Shown here: positions 17,773 through 24,205 of the stretch, piece after piece | How the letters are laid out: the number at the start of each line of letters is the position of its first letter | Numbering within the stretch: position 1 is the stretch's first letter | DNA from: UBA2988 sp965237965 | Lineage (GTDB): Bacteria; Gemmatimonadota; Gemmatimonadetes; Longimicrobiales; Gaopeijiaceae | Direction: 5' to 3' | Length of the DNA: 64,000 nucleotides | Assembly: GCA_965237965.1 (NCBI GenBank) | Contig: CBDEGT010000001.1 | Span: forward strand, 558,001 to 622,000 | Made by a program: the position numbers and the translations under genes | The notes under the pieces: generated by a model | Told to the model about the DNA's origin: nothing | What the model saw: only the letters and a program-made list of their open reading frames with translations | The model's database searches: none

Positions 17773-18511
17773 CAGACTGCGCGACTGTCGATCGCTCTCG
17801 CGCAGTGCAGTCGTAGGCGTCTTCGGCCGCGACGCCGCGCGCGAACGCCTCTACCGCAGCGACGGATACGTCGGTACCACGCCAAGTGCTCGCCGTCGCA
17901 TCGGTCCGCGGATCGCTCCACTCCGGCAGGGCCTGCAGCGATTCGAGAGCCGCCAGCAGGCTCCCGATGATCCGTCGTGAGATACCGGTCGGGTCCGCCC
18001 CCCGCGGTACTCCCACTCGCCACGCGGCCCGGAACTCTCCGGTTGCGGGCTGCACCAGCCGCACGTCGAGCCAGACGGAATCGCCGAGCAGTGGGGTCAT
18101 CGTGCCGGTGAGCAGCATTTCGACTCCGGGCGAGGTGCCCACCTCGGGCGCTCCGGGCGGACGGGTCAGACCGCGGCGCTCTCGCTCCGCGGCCTCGGCG
18201 AAGCGGCGCCGCTCGACGAACTGCACATCGGCTCGGCGGAGCAGCCCGGCGCTCACCAGCTCCTGGACGACCAGGGCCGGAGAACCGGCCCTGGTGCCGA
18301 GCTGCCAGCGTTCCTCGCCCGTCGAGATGCTCCCCACGGCGATGCGCGGGGCGTCGGCGAGCGGCGCGATTCGTGGGCGGAAGAGGGTCGCCCACTCGGC
18401 GCCGGAAGCCGTGGTCGCGATGGGGGGTGCGGGCGGACCTCCCGAAGCGCAGGCCGCGAACGCGGGAAACAGAACAAGCGCAAGAACCGACGAGCGCCGC
18501 ATCGAAAGCAT
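17213..18511 (-). CDS. CsgG/FlgO-like lipoprotein, C-terminal part out of frame
   Basis: The start is an ATG at 18511 (or 18502). The signal peptide has a lipobox (LVLFPAFAAC), giving an envelope lipoprotein. Residues to about 225 form a CsgG/FlgO-like domain: RIAVGSISTGEERWQ, ALVVQELVSAGLL, then GVEMLLTGTMTPLLGDSVWLD, and VEAFARGVAAEDAYD, after which TPRs would be expected. From about 17810 the frame is low-complexity Arg-rich sequence antiphase to the kinase gene, so the last roughly 200 codons are probably not genuine. Either a deletion removed the gene's 3' end and the kinase's 5' end, or one base is in error. Confidence 0.6.
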   Translation of the reverse strand: MLSMRRSSVLALVLFPAFAACASGGPPAPPIATTASGAEWATLFRPRIAPLADAPRIAVGSISTGEERWQLGTRAGSPALVVQELVSAGLLRRADVQFVERRRFAEAAERERRGLTRPPGAPEVGTSPGVEMLLTGTMTPLLGDSVWLDVRLVQPATGEFRAAWRVGVPRGADPTGISRRIIGSLLAALESLQALPEWSDPRTDATASTWRGTDVSVAAVEAFARGVAAEDAYDCTARERSTVAQSGGAAETSEPAARVLRVLRVARPARPPSHHAGVRARPHSDLRRAAADGGARLRPAHHRLGKASGDPDRGSARVQSPDFRGTRDAARGPFQNRGRGAGASARGRRGGRGRRGRGGDPAHRAWPGADTRSGGSESDLERDQVRARGTAARGAYPCRGERWLRALVGRGQRNRCAAGAGGTNLSGVRAVK

Positions 18512-18574
18512 CCGAGGGAAGGGAAGGTGTCGACTTCCCAACCTACCCGGCGCTCACGGCTCCGACCAGCAGCG

Positions 18575-19699
18575 TCAGGAGGGAGAGAACCGCGCCGGGC
18601 CGAACGACACGATTCGCGGATCGGGTACGCCGTCCAGCGACTGCACCACCAGCTCGGCGGTGATCGGTGTGAGCAGGATGCCGTTGCGATAGTGGCCGGT
18701 GGCGTGGACCAGTCCAGCGAGGTCTGGATCGGGTCCGAGCACGGGAAGTCCGTCCGGCGTTCCGGGGCGGAATCCGTCCCAGGCCTCGAGCTCGACGGAT
18801 TCGGCGAGCGCCGGCAGCGCGACGGAGGCGGCTGCGCGGAGCGTCGCCCGTGCCTCCGGGGTCGTGCCCCGCGTGAAGCCGACCTCTTCCGAGGTGGCGC
18901 CGACCCAGACGACGGCACGCCTCCCCTTCTCCCTGGGGATGAGGTAGCAGGCTTCAGTTCCGATCACCGAGCGGGGGATCCCGGTTCCCTCGCGCATTTC
19001 GAGGGCGAGCATCTGTCCCTTGACCGGTCGCACGGGCAGGGCACGGGGGAGACCGGTCAATCGGCCGCTCCAGGCGCCCGCGGCCAGGATCACCGCGTCT
19101 GCGGCGAGCTCCTCCCCGGACTCCGTTCGCACTCCCCCCACACGGCCACTCCGCGTCAGCAGCGCACCCACGGGGGCCTTCTCCCGTATCACGCAACCGG
19201 CGCGGACGGCTGCGGTGCGGAGGGCACTCGCGAGGACGCGGTTGTCCACGTTTCCCTCCTGCGCCAGCAGGAGGGCGCCCTGCGCGGGGCGGAGGCCAGG
19301 TTCACGTCGCGCGAGCTCGGGGCCGTCGAGCCAGTGGGCCTCGATTCCCGCGCCTGCGAGCCACGCGGTGCGGGTGTTGAGGCGCTCGGCTTCCGGTCCG
19401 TCCAGTGCCAACAGAAGCTTGCCGTCCAGGCGGAGCTCGACGTCGACCCCGCTGTCGTCGCGGAGCCGGGCTGCGAACGCGGGCCAGCGGGCCAGGCTGT
19501 CCAGCCCGAGACGGAGGAAGGCCCCCGGTCCGGGAGCCTCGGTCACGGGCGAGAGCATGCCGCCGGCAGCGCGCGTTGCCCCTTCGCCGGTGTTCTCCCG
19601 CTCCAGCAGGGCGACGCTCCGCCCGGACTCGGCGATGGCCCGCGCGGCTGCGAGGCCGATGCCCCCTCCACCCACGACGATCACGTCCCACCCGCGCAT
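18575..19699 (-). CDS. thiO: glycine oxidase / FAD-dependent amine oxidase (ThiO family)
   Basis: This 374-residue DAO-superfamily flavoprotein has an N-terminal Rossmann motif (WDVIVVGGGGIGLAAARAIAESG), AAGGMLSP, a mid-protein AVILAAGAWSGRL and a C-terminal FAD motif (VHATGHYRNGILLTPITAELV) typical of ThiO. ThiO oxidises glycine to iminoacetate for the thiazole half of thiamine. No other thiamine genes are near, so assignment rests on family resemblance; a general amino-acid oxidase role is possible. The gene is divergent from the thioesterase gene across 107 bp. Confidence 0.85.
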   Translation of the reverse strand: MRGWDVIVVGGGGIGLAAARAIAESGRSVALLERENTGEGATRAAGGMLSPVTEAPGPGAFLRLGLDSLARWPAFAARLRDDSGVDVELRLDGKLLLALDGPEAERLNTRTAWLAGAGIEAHWLDGPELARREPGLRPAQGALLLAQEGNVDNRVLASALRTAAVRAGCVIREKAPVGALLTRSGRVGGVRTESGEELAADAVILAAGAWSGRLTGLPRALPVRPVKGQMLALEMREGTGIPRSVIGTEACYLIPREKGRRAVVWVGATSEEVGFTRGTTPEARATLRAAASVALPALAESVELEAWDGFRPGTPDGLPVLGPDPDLAGLVHATGHYRNGILLTPITAELVVQSLDGVPDPRIVSFGPARFSPS

Positions 19700-19806
19700 C
19701 GCTACTCACCCCCTTTGCGTTCGCACGGCGGTCGCTGGAGATTCCGGCCCGTCCGGCTCCGGTGGTCCACCCCCGTCGGGATTCGTGCCACGCCACACGC
19801 CCCTCC

Positions 19807-20289
19807 ATGGCCGACGACCAACCCTACCGATTCAGACGACGTGTCGACGTCCGCTTCAAGGACATCGATATCGGCGGGCACGCCCATCACTCTCACGCGC
19901 TGGTATACTTCGAGGAGGTGCGGGCCGCCTACTGGCGCGAGGTGGTCGGCAGAACGGGCATCGGCGATGTCGACTACATTCTCGCCGAGGCGACCGTGCG
20001 CTGGCACCAGCGCGTGCTCTGGCCCGCTCGCCTCGACGTCTCGCTGCGCGTGCCCCTCCTCGGGCGAAAGCACTTCGTCATGGAGTACCTGGTAGCCTCG
20101 CCCGCGGGGGAGCGCCTGGTGAGCGGGAGCACCGTACAGGTCATGTACGACTACGGGGCCGAAAGCAGCAAGCGGGTCCCGGACGACATGCGCGCGGCGA
20201 TCGCGGCACACGACGGGCCCTTCGGCCGGGGCGGACGGTGGGTAGGAGCTGCCGCACCGGGATCCCGGATCCCTGGGGAGGACCGGTAA
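19807..20289 (+). CDS. acyl-CoA thioesterase, 4HBT hot-dog fold
   Basis: This 160-residue hot-dog thioesterase starts at ATG 19807. The N-terminal VRFKDIDIGGHAHHSHALVY matches the 4-hydroxybenzoyl-CoA thioesterase (YbgC/FadM-like) pattern, in which an Asp near the helix start is catalytic. ERLVSGSTVQVMYDY forms the later strands. It hydrolyses acyl-CoA or aroyl-CoA thioesters in the cytoplasm; the substrate is unknown. An unrelated upstream extension of the frame is antisense to thiO and was discarded. Confidence 0.85.
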   Translation: MADDQPYRFRRRVDVRFKDIDIGGHAHHSHALVYFEEVRAAYWREVVGRTGIGDVDYILAEATVRWHQRVLWPARLDVSLRVPLLGRKHFVMEYLVASPAGERLVSGSTVQVMYDYGAESSKRVPDDMRAAIAAHDGPFGRGGRWVGAAAPGSRIPGEDR

Positions 20290-20320
20290 GGGGAGCGCGC
20301 GCCGGGTCCGGATTCTCCGT

Positions 20321-20349
20321 TTGACCCTGTCTACCCCGGCGCATACATT
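20321..20349 (+). promoter_or_regulatory. sigma-70-like promoter for the TPR gene leader
   Basis: TTGACC (20321-20326) and TACATT (20344-20349) are separated by 17 bp, a good match to a housekeeping promoter. Transcription would begin near 20356, about 108 nt before the ATG at 20464. The leader would contain the two hairpins listed next. Confidence 0.55.
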
Positions 20350-20358
20350 TCCCTGTTC

Positions 20359-20382
20359 CTGCGGACCCCCAGGGGTCCGCAG
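20359..20382 (+). repeat. perfect inverted repeat in the leader (possible anti-terminator or RNA-stabilising hairpin)
   Basis: CTGCGGACCCC (20359-20369) pairs with GGGGTCCGCAG (20372-20382). It starts almost at the predicted transcription start, with no U-tract after it, so it is not itself a terminator. A 5'-end stem could protect the transcript or take part in regulation with the terminator 23 nt downstream. Confidence 0.6.
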
Positions 20383-20404
20383 GGTGTAGATCCGCTTCGA
20401 GGCG

Positions 20405-20426
20405 CAGCCCAATGGGGCTGTTTTTT
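20405..20426 (+). terminator. intrinsic terminator located inside the leader of the TPR gene
   Basis: CAGCCC (20405-20410), loop AATG, GGGCTG (20415-20420) and then six T (20421-20426) make a compact rho-independent terminator. It lies 37 bp before the TPR gene start and after its predicted promoter. It could terminate the thioesterase transcript, attenuate the TPR gene, or both. Confidence 0.7.
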
Positions 20427-20463
20427 GCGACGGCAAAAGGTGAACCCCAGGGAGACCATTCTC

Positions 20464-22212
20464 ATGTTTGGACGGCTGACTCGAATCCTCGCCCTTGCGG
20501 TGGCCGCCATCCTCATCGTGACGCCCGCCGAGGCCCAGGGACGCTTCAAGGTTCTGGTCCCGGACCTGTACGCCCTCGAAGGGGCGGACCGCGGTTTCGG
20601 AGAGGACATCGCCGAGGAGCTCCGTGATCTCCTGGAAGGGCTGCCCACCCACCAGCCCATCGACCGCGACGAGATCGAGGATCAACTCGACGAGTTCGAC
20701 ATGAGAATGAGGGACCTGGACTGCCTGAGGACGCGGCAGCTGGCGACGCAGATCGAGGCCCAGATTGCCCTCTGCGCGCAGTTCAGCGGAAGGAAGGAGA
20801 GCGCGGAGATCACGGGAATCCAGTTCTGGGACATGACGGTCAGCGAGGCGCTCGACGTCGATCCGATCACGGTCACCGGTAGGGACAGCGACAAGGTCGC
20901 GGCCCAGCAGATCTTCGAGGCGTTCGACCGGATGGTGCAACTCGCGCGCGCGCAGCAGTTCTGCGCCGAGTACGCGCTCAGTCAGCAGTGGGACAACGCG
21001 CTCCGCAACTGCGAGCAGGCCCTCGATCTCAATCCGGCCGCGATCGCTACCCGAGCGCGCAAGGCCCGCATCCACTACGAGCAGGCTCAGGAAGAAAGCA
21101 ACGAGGCGGCGAAGCAAGAGTATCTCCGCCAGTCTCTCGAGTCGCTGGGGGCGGTGCTGGACGGGAACGAGTTCCACGAGGAGGCGCTCCAGCTCGCGGG
21201 TGTCGTCTCCATCCAGATGAACAATGAGGAGCAAGGGCGTCTGTATTTCGGGCGCTACCTGGAGGTGAACCCGGGGGCCGACCAGATCCGCCTCAACATC
21301 GCCTATGACATGAGCCAGGCGGGCGACCCCGAGGGCGCCATGGCGCTGATCCAGCAGGGGCTCGACGGCGCCCCCGAGAACGCCGACCTCCTCACCTACT
21401 ATGCGACCTACGCGTTCGCCGCCGCGAACAAGCGGGCGGGCGAGACCCAGACCGACGCGGAGATGTCGCCCCAGGCGAAGTCGCTCTACCGCGAGACGAT
21501 CGCCACGCTCAACAAGATCGCCGCGATCCAGGGTGCCGAGACGCCGCTAGCGACTTGGCGCACGGTGATCGCATCGCACCTGCAGCTCGGTGAGAACGCC
21601 GAGGCCGAGGCAGTGGCGCGCCGGACCCTCGAGTCCACCGCGGACGACACCTTCGTTCTCTCGTTCCTTGCCGACGCGCTTCAGCGGCAGGGGCGCATCG
21701 ACGAGGCGGTCGCCACGCTGACGCGGGTCGAGGGGCTCGCGCCCGAGACGCCGAACCTGCAGATAAAGCAGGCCAACTGGCTGATGCTGGACGGCCGCTT
21801 GAACGACGCGATCGTGTATCTCCGCAAGGCGGTCGAGCTGGAGCAGGCGTCCACCGACGAGGTCGCACTGATGATCTTCGGTGACGCCGTCAACAAGGGG
21901 GTTCGCGCGGAGAACTGGACGTATGCCCTGCGGGGCTTGTTGGCCGCGAAGCAGTTCCGGGTGACCTCTGCGAACCGCGCGCAGTTCGACTTCTGGCATG
22001 GCTGGACGATCTACCATCAGGCGATGGAGGCCCAGCAGCCACAGGACCTCGCGAGCGCCCAGCGCGCCATGCCTATGTTCGAGCAGGCGCGTGACCTGTT
22101 CAATGCCGGACGGCCGTTCGCGCGGCAGAGCGGGATGAACCTCCAGCAGATCCTGGATGCCGTGAACCAGTACATCGAGATCCAGACGGTCATCATCCGA
22201 CGCTTCGGCTGA
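20464..22212 (+). CDS. secreted tetratricopeptide-repeat protein
   Basis: About 582 residues start at ATG 20464 (GGGAGA upstream); an in-frame start 39 bp earlier lies against the terminator and is less likely. A signal peptide (ILALAVAAILIVTPAEAQ) is followed by RFKVLVPDLYALEGADRGFGEDIAEEL, reminiscent of CsgG/FlgO-like N-domains, and then many TPR-type helical pairs (WDNALRNCEQALDLNPAAIATRARKARIHYEQ; RIDEAVATLTRVEGLAPETPNLQIKQ). It is probably a periplasmic protein-interaction scaffold. It is monocistronic, with its own promoter and a strong terminator. No enzymatic motif is seen. Confidence 0.8.
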   Translation: MFGRLTRILALAVAAILIVTPAEAQGRFKVLVPDLYALEGADRGFGEDIAEELRDLLEGLPTHQPIDRDEIEDQLDEFDMRMRDLDCLRTRQLATQIEAQIALCAQFSGRKESAEITGIQFWDMTVSEALDVDPITVTGRDSDKVAAQQIFEAFDRMVQLARAQQFCAEYALSQQWDNALRNCEQALDLNPAAIATRARKARIHYEQAQEESNEAAKQEYLRQSLESLGAVLDGNEFHEEALQLAGVVSIQMNNEEQGRLYFGRYLEVNPGADQIRLNIAYDMSQAGDPEGAMALIQQGLDGAPENADLLTYYATYAFAAANKRAGETQTDAEMSPQAKSLYRETIATLNKIAAIQGAETPLATWRTVIASHLQLGENAEAEAVARRTLESTADDTFVLSFLADALQRQGRIDEAVATLTRVEGLAPETPNLQIKQANWLMLDGRLNDAIVYLRKAVELEQASTDEVALMIFGDAVNKGVRAENWTYALRGLLAAKQFRVTSANRAQFDFWHGWTIYHQAMEAQQPQDLASAQRAMPMFEQARDLFNAGRPFARQSGMNLQQILDAVNQYIEIQTVIIRRFG

Positions 22213-22240
22213 TCCCGGGCAGGTCTCCCACCGGCTTCGG

Positions 22241-22280
22241 ACGGGCGCCGCGGGCAACCGCGGCGCCCGTTTCGTTTTCC
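22241..22280 (+). terminator. strong intrinsic terminator after the TPR gene
   Basis: A perfect 13-bp stem, 22241-22253 with 22258-22270, is closed by a GCAA tetraloop and followed by the T-rich tail TTCGTTTT. It begins 28 bp after the TPR stop and insulates the dcw cluster from upstream transcription. Confidence 0.85.
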
Positions 22281-22433
22281 CCCCTCAGTTTGCGGCCGTC
22301 CTCACCCTTCGGTTTTCATTCGGAATCCGTCGCTTTCGGATTCGAGCTTGATCCGCGAACAGGCTGATCTGGCTGACAGTTAGACGGCTCGAAGGGCTCC
22401 GGGTCGTCCCCGGGTTTCCGCAAAAAATCTTTC

Positions 22434-22463
22434 TTGACCTGTCCCCCCGCGCGGGCGTATCTT
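22434..22463 (+). promoter_or_regulatory. probable dcw-cluster promoter upstream of mraZ
   Basis: TTGACC (22434-22439), an 18-bp spacer and TATCTT (22458-22463) lie just upstream of the MraZ boxes. Transcription would start near 22470, inside the box array, so bound MraZ could block initiation. The AT-rich stretch before it may act as an UP-like element. Confidence 0.6.
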
Positions 22464-22465
22464 GC

Positions 22466-22499
22466 CCCATCATTCACCATTTTTCCCCACCATAGCCCA
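22466..22499 (-). promoter_or_regulatory. MraZ-binding box array (four repeats, 10-bp period)
   Basis: On the minus strand, TGGG-type tetramers occur at 22466-22469, 22476-22479 (TGGT), 22486-22489 and 22496-22499, exactly one helical turn apart. MraZ is known to bind TGGGN direct repeats separated by 5 bp upstream of its own gene. The array sits between the -10 hexamer and the mraZ start, as expected for autorepression. Confidence 0.8.
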
Positions 22500-22510
22500 C
22501 TAAGAGCCAC

Positions 22511-22957
22511 TTGGCCGGTTTTCTCGGGGCCTTCGAGCATCAACTGGACGAGAAGGGCCGGGTGGCCCTTCCGGCCGCCTTCCGCCGTGAGGTGGAGGGG
22601 GAGCCGCTCGTCCTCATGCACGGCTGGGACGACCCCCATCTCACCCTCTTTCCCGCGCCGGTATGGCGGCAGCTCCTCGATCGATTGATGGAGGTGCGCC
22701 GGACCGACGTGAGCGCCGCGAACGCGGTGCGGCGTCTTCTGGCCCGGGCGAGCGACGTCGTGCCCGACAAGCAGGGCCGGATCCTGGTCCCGGCTCCGCT
22801 CCTTGAGGCGGGGGGGCTCACCGGCGCGGTAGTGCTGCACGGCAATATCGACCGGGTCGAGCTGTGGAGCCCCGAGCGCTTCCGCTCGACGGTCGAAATC
22901 GTTCCCGAAGCGGATCGGGAGGCGCTGGCCCGCTTCAAGAACCGGCTGATGCTGTGA
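22511..22957 (+). CDS. mraZ: transcriptional regulator MraZ
   Basis: This 148-residue protein of two SpoVT/AbrB-like halves starts from a TTG. Each half carries the family signature: EHQLDEKGRVALPAAFR near the N-terminus and ASDVVPDKQGRILVPAPL in the middle. MraZ is a ring-forming DNA-binding repressor of the dcw cluster. It is the first gene of the cluster here, directly after its likely operator. Family length is about 145-155 residues, so it is complete. Confidence 0.95.
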   Translation: MAGFLGAFEHQLDEKGRVALPAAFRREVEGEPLVLMHGWDDPHLTLFPAPVWRQLLDRLMEVRRTDVSAANAVRRLLARASDVVPDKQGRILVPAPLLEAGGLTGAVVLHGNIDRVELWSPERFRSTVEIVPEADREALARFKNRLML

Positions 22958-22979
22958 GCCGCCGACTCGTGGACATGCC

Positions 22980-23924
22980 ATGGACCCTCGATCCCTCGAC
23001 GCTCCCTATCACGAGCCCGTCCTGGGTGGGGCGGTCATGGACATCCTTCGCATCCACCCCGGCGGTTTCTACCTGGACGGGACCGTCGGTGGCGGTGGGC
23101 ACGCTCGTCTCATCCTGGAGCGTTGTCCCGCTTGTCGCCTCCTGGCGGTGGACCGCGACGCGGAGGCACTGGCCCACGCCCGGAGTGTCCTCGAGCCCTA
23201 CGGGGACCGGGTTCGTTTCCTGCAGGTCGGTTTCGACCGCGCCGTGGAGGACCTCGAGGTGAGGGACCGTGGCCTGGATGGTGCACTCCTGGACCTCGGG
23301 GTGAGCTCGCGTCAACTCGATGCCGAGAAGCGCGGCTTCACGTATCGCCGGGGAGCGCCGCTCGACATGCGGATGAATCCGGACGAGGACGCAGCCAGCG
23401 CAGCGGACCTGCTCGCTCACGAGGGAGAGCGGGAGCTGGCTCGGGTCTTCGTCGAACTGGGGGAAGAGCCGCGCGGGCGGAAGCTGGCACGGGAAGTAGT
23501 GCGCCGGCGCGCGTCGGGGTCCTTCGAGACCAGCGACGACCTGGTGGCCGCTCTCGCGGCGACGATGGGTCGCGCACCGACCCATCGGGAGAAGGCGCGG
23601 GTGTTCCAGGCTCTCCGGATCCGTGTGAATCGCGAGCTCGAGGCGCTCGAGTCCGGGTTGCCGGTGCTACGGGACGCTCTCCGACCGGAAGGAGTCCTGG
23701 CGGTGATCGGCTACCATTCCCTCGAGGATCGGATCGTCAAGCACGCCTTCCGTGAGTGGAGCCGGGTCTGCGTCTGTCCACCCGACTTCCCCGTGTGCCG
23801 CTGCCGAGGCCACGCGCTCGGCGAGACCCTGACCCGACGGCCGATCATGCCCGGGCCGGACGAGATCGCTCGTAACCCGCGTGCGCGCAGCGCCCGCCTG
23901 CGGGCTTGGAGGAAGGCCGCATGA
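22980..23924 (+). CDS. rsmH: 16S rRNA (cytosine(1402)-N4)-methyltransferase
   Basis: This 314-residue RsmH/MraW protein has N-terminal HEPVLGGAVMD, the SAM-binding loop GTVGGGGHARLIL, LLAVDRDAEAL, DGALLDLGVSSRQLD, FTYRRGAPLDMRM, and the late IGYHSLEDRIVKHAF and GETLTRRPIMPG motifs. It methylates N4 of C1402 in the decoding centre of 16S rRNA. It is the second dcw gene, ending in an ATGA overlap with ftsL. Confidence 0.96.
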   Translation: MDPRSLDAPYHEPVLGGAVMDILRIHPGGFYLDGTVGGGGHARLILERCPACRLLAVDRDAEALAHARSVLEPYGDRVRFLQVGFDRAVEDLEVRDRGLDGALLDLGVSSRQLDAEKRGFTYRRGAPLDMRMNPDEDAASAADLLAHEGERELARVFVELGEEPRGRKLAREVVRRRASGSFETSDDLVAALAATMGRAPTHREKARVFQALRIRVNRELEALESGLPVLRDALRPEGVLAVIGYHSLEDRIVKHAFREWSRVCVCPPDFPVCRCRGHALGETLTRRPIMPGPDEIARNPRARSARLRAWRKAA

Positions 23925-24205
23925 AACGCGGGGCGCCCACTCTACGCGTCGCCGCGGGTGCCGCCGCGTTGCTGCTCTCGCTCGGATCAGTCGTCTGGCG
24001 TCAGTCCCGCGCCCTCGAAACCCTGGCGGAGCTCGATCGCGAGCGCGACCGCCGCACGCTTCTTCTCGCAGAGCGGGCCGAGCTCGATCGACGTATCCAG
24101 AAGCTCGAGAGCCGCGGCAGGGTGATTCCGGACGCCGAGCGTCGGTTGGGGCTGCGGATCCCTCAGGCCGCCGAGATCGTCATCCTTCCGGGCGTCGGAA
24201 CGTGA
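23921..24205 (+). CDS. ftsL: cell division protein FtsL-like
   Basis: This 94-residue bitopic protein starts at the ATG overlapping the rsmH stop. It has a short cytoplasmic tail, one TM helix (VAAGAAALLLSLGSVVW) and a periplasmic coiled coil (LETLAELDRERDRRTLLLAERAELDRR, shown here only as a span at about residues 33-60). Sequence identity to FtsL is always low, but size, topology and position between rsmH and ftsI identify it. In the divisome it bridges FtsQ/FtsB and FtsW/FtsI. Confidence 0.85.
   Translation: MKRGAPTLRVAAGAAALLLSLGSVVWRQSRALETLAELDRERDRRTLLLAERAELDRRIQKLESRGRVIPDAERRLGLRIPQAAEIVILPGVGT

Noticed and set aside
19702..21234. 510-codon minus-strand frame across the thioesterase and TPR genes
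   Set aside because: It crosses a promoter and terminator and has no domains. Both plus-strand genes have clear family signatures.
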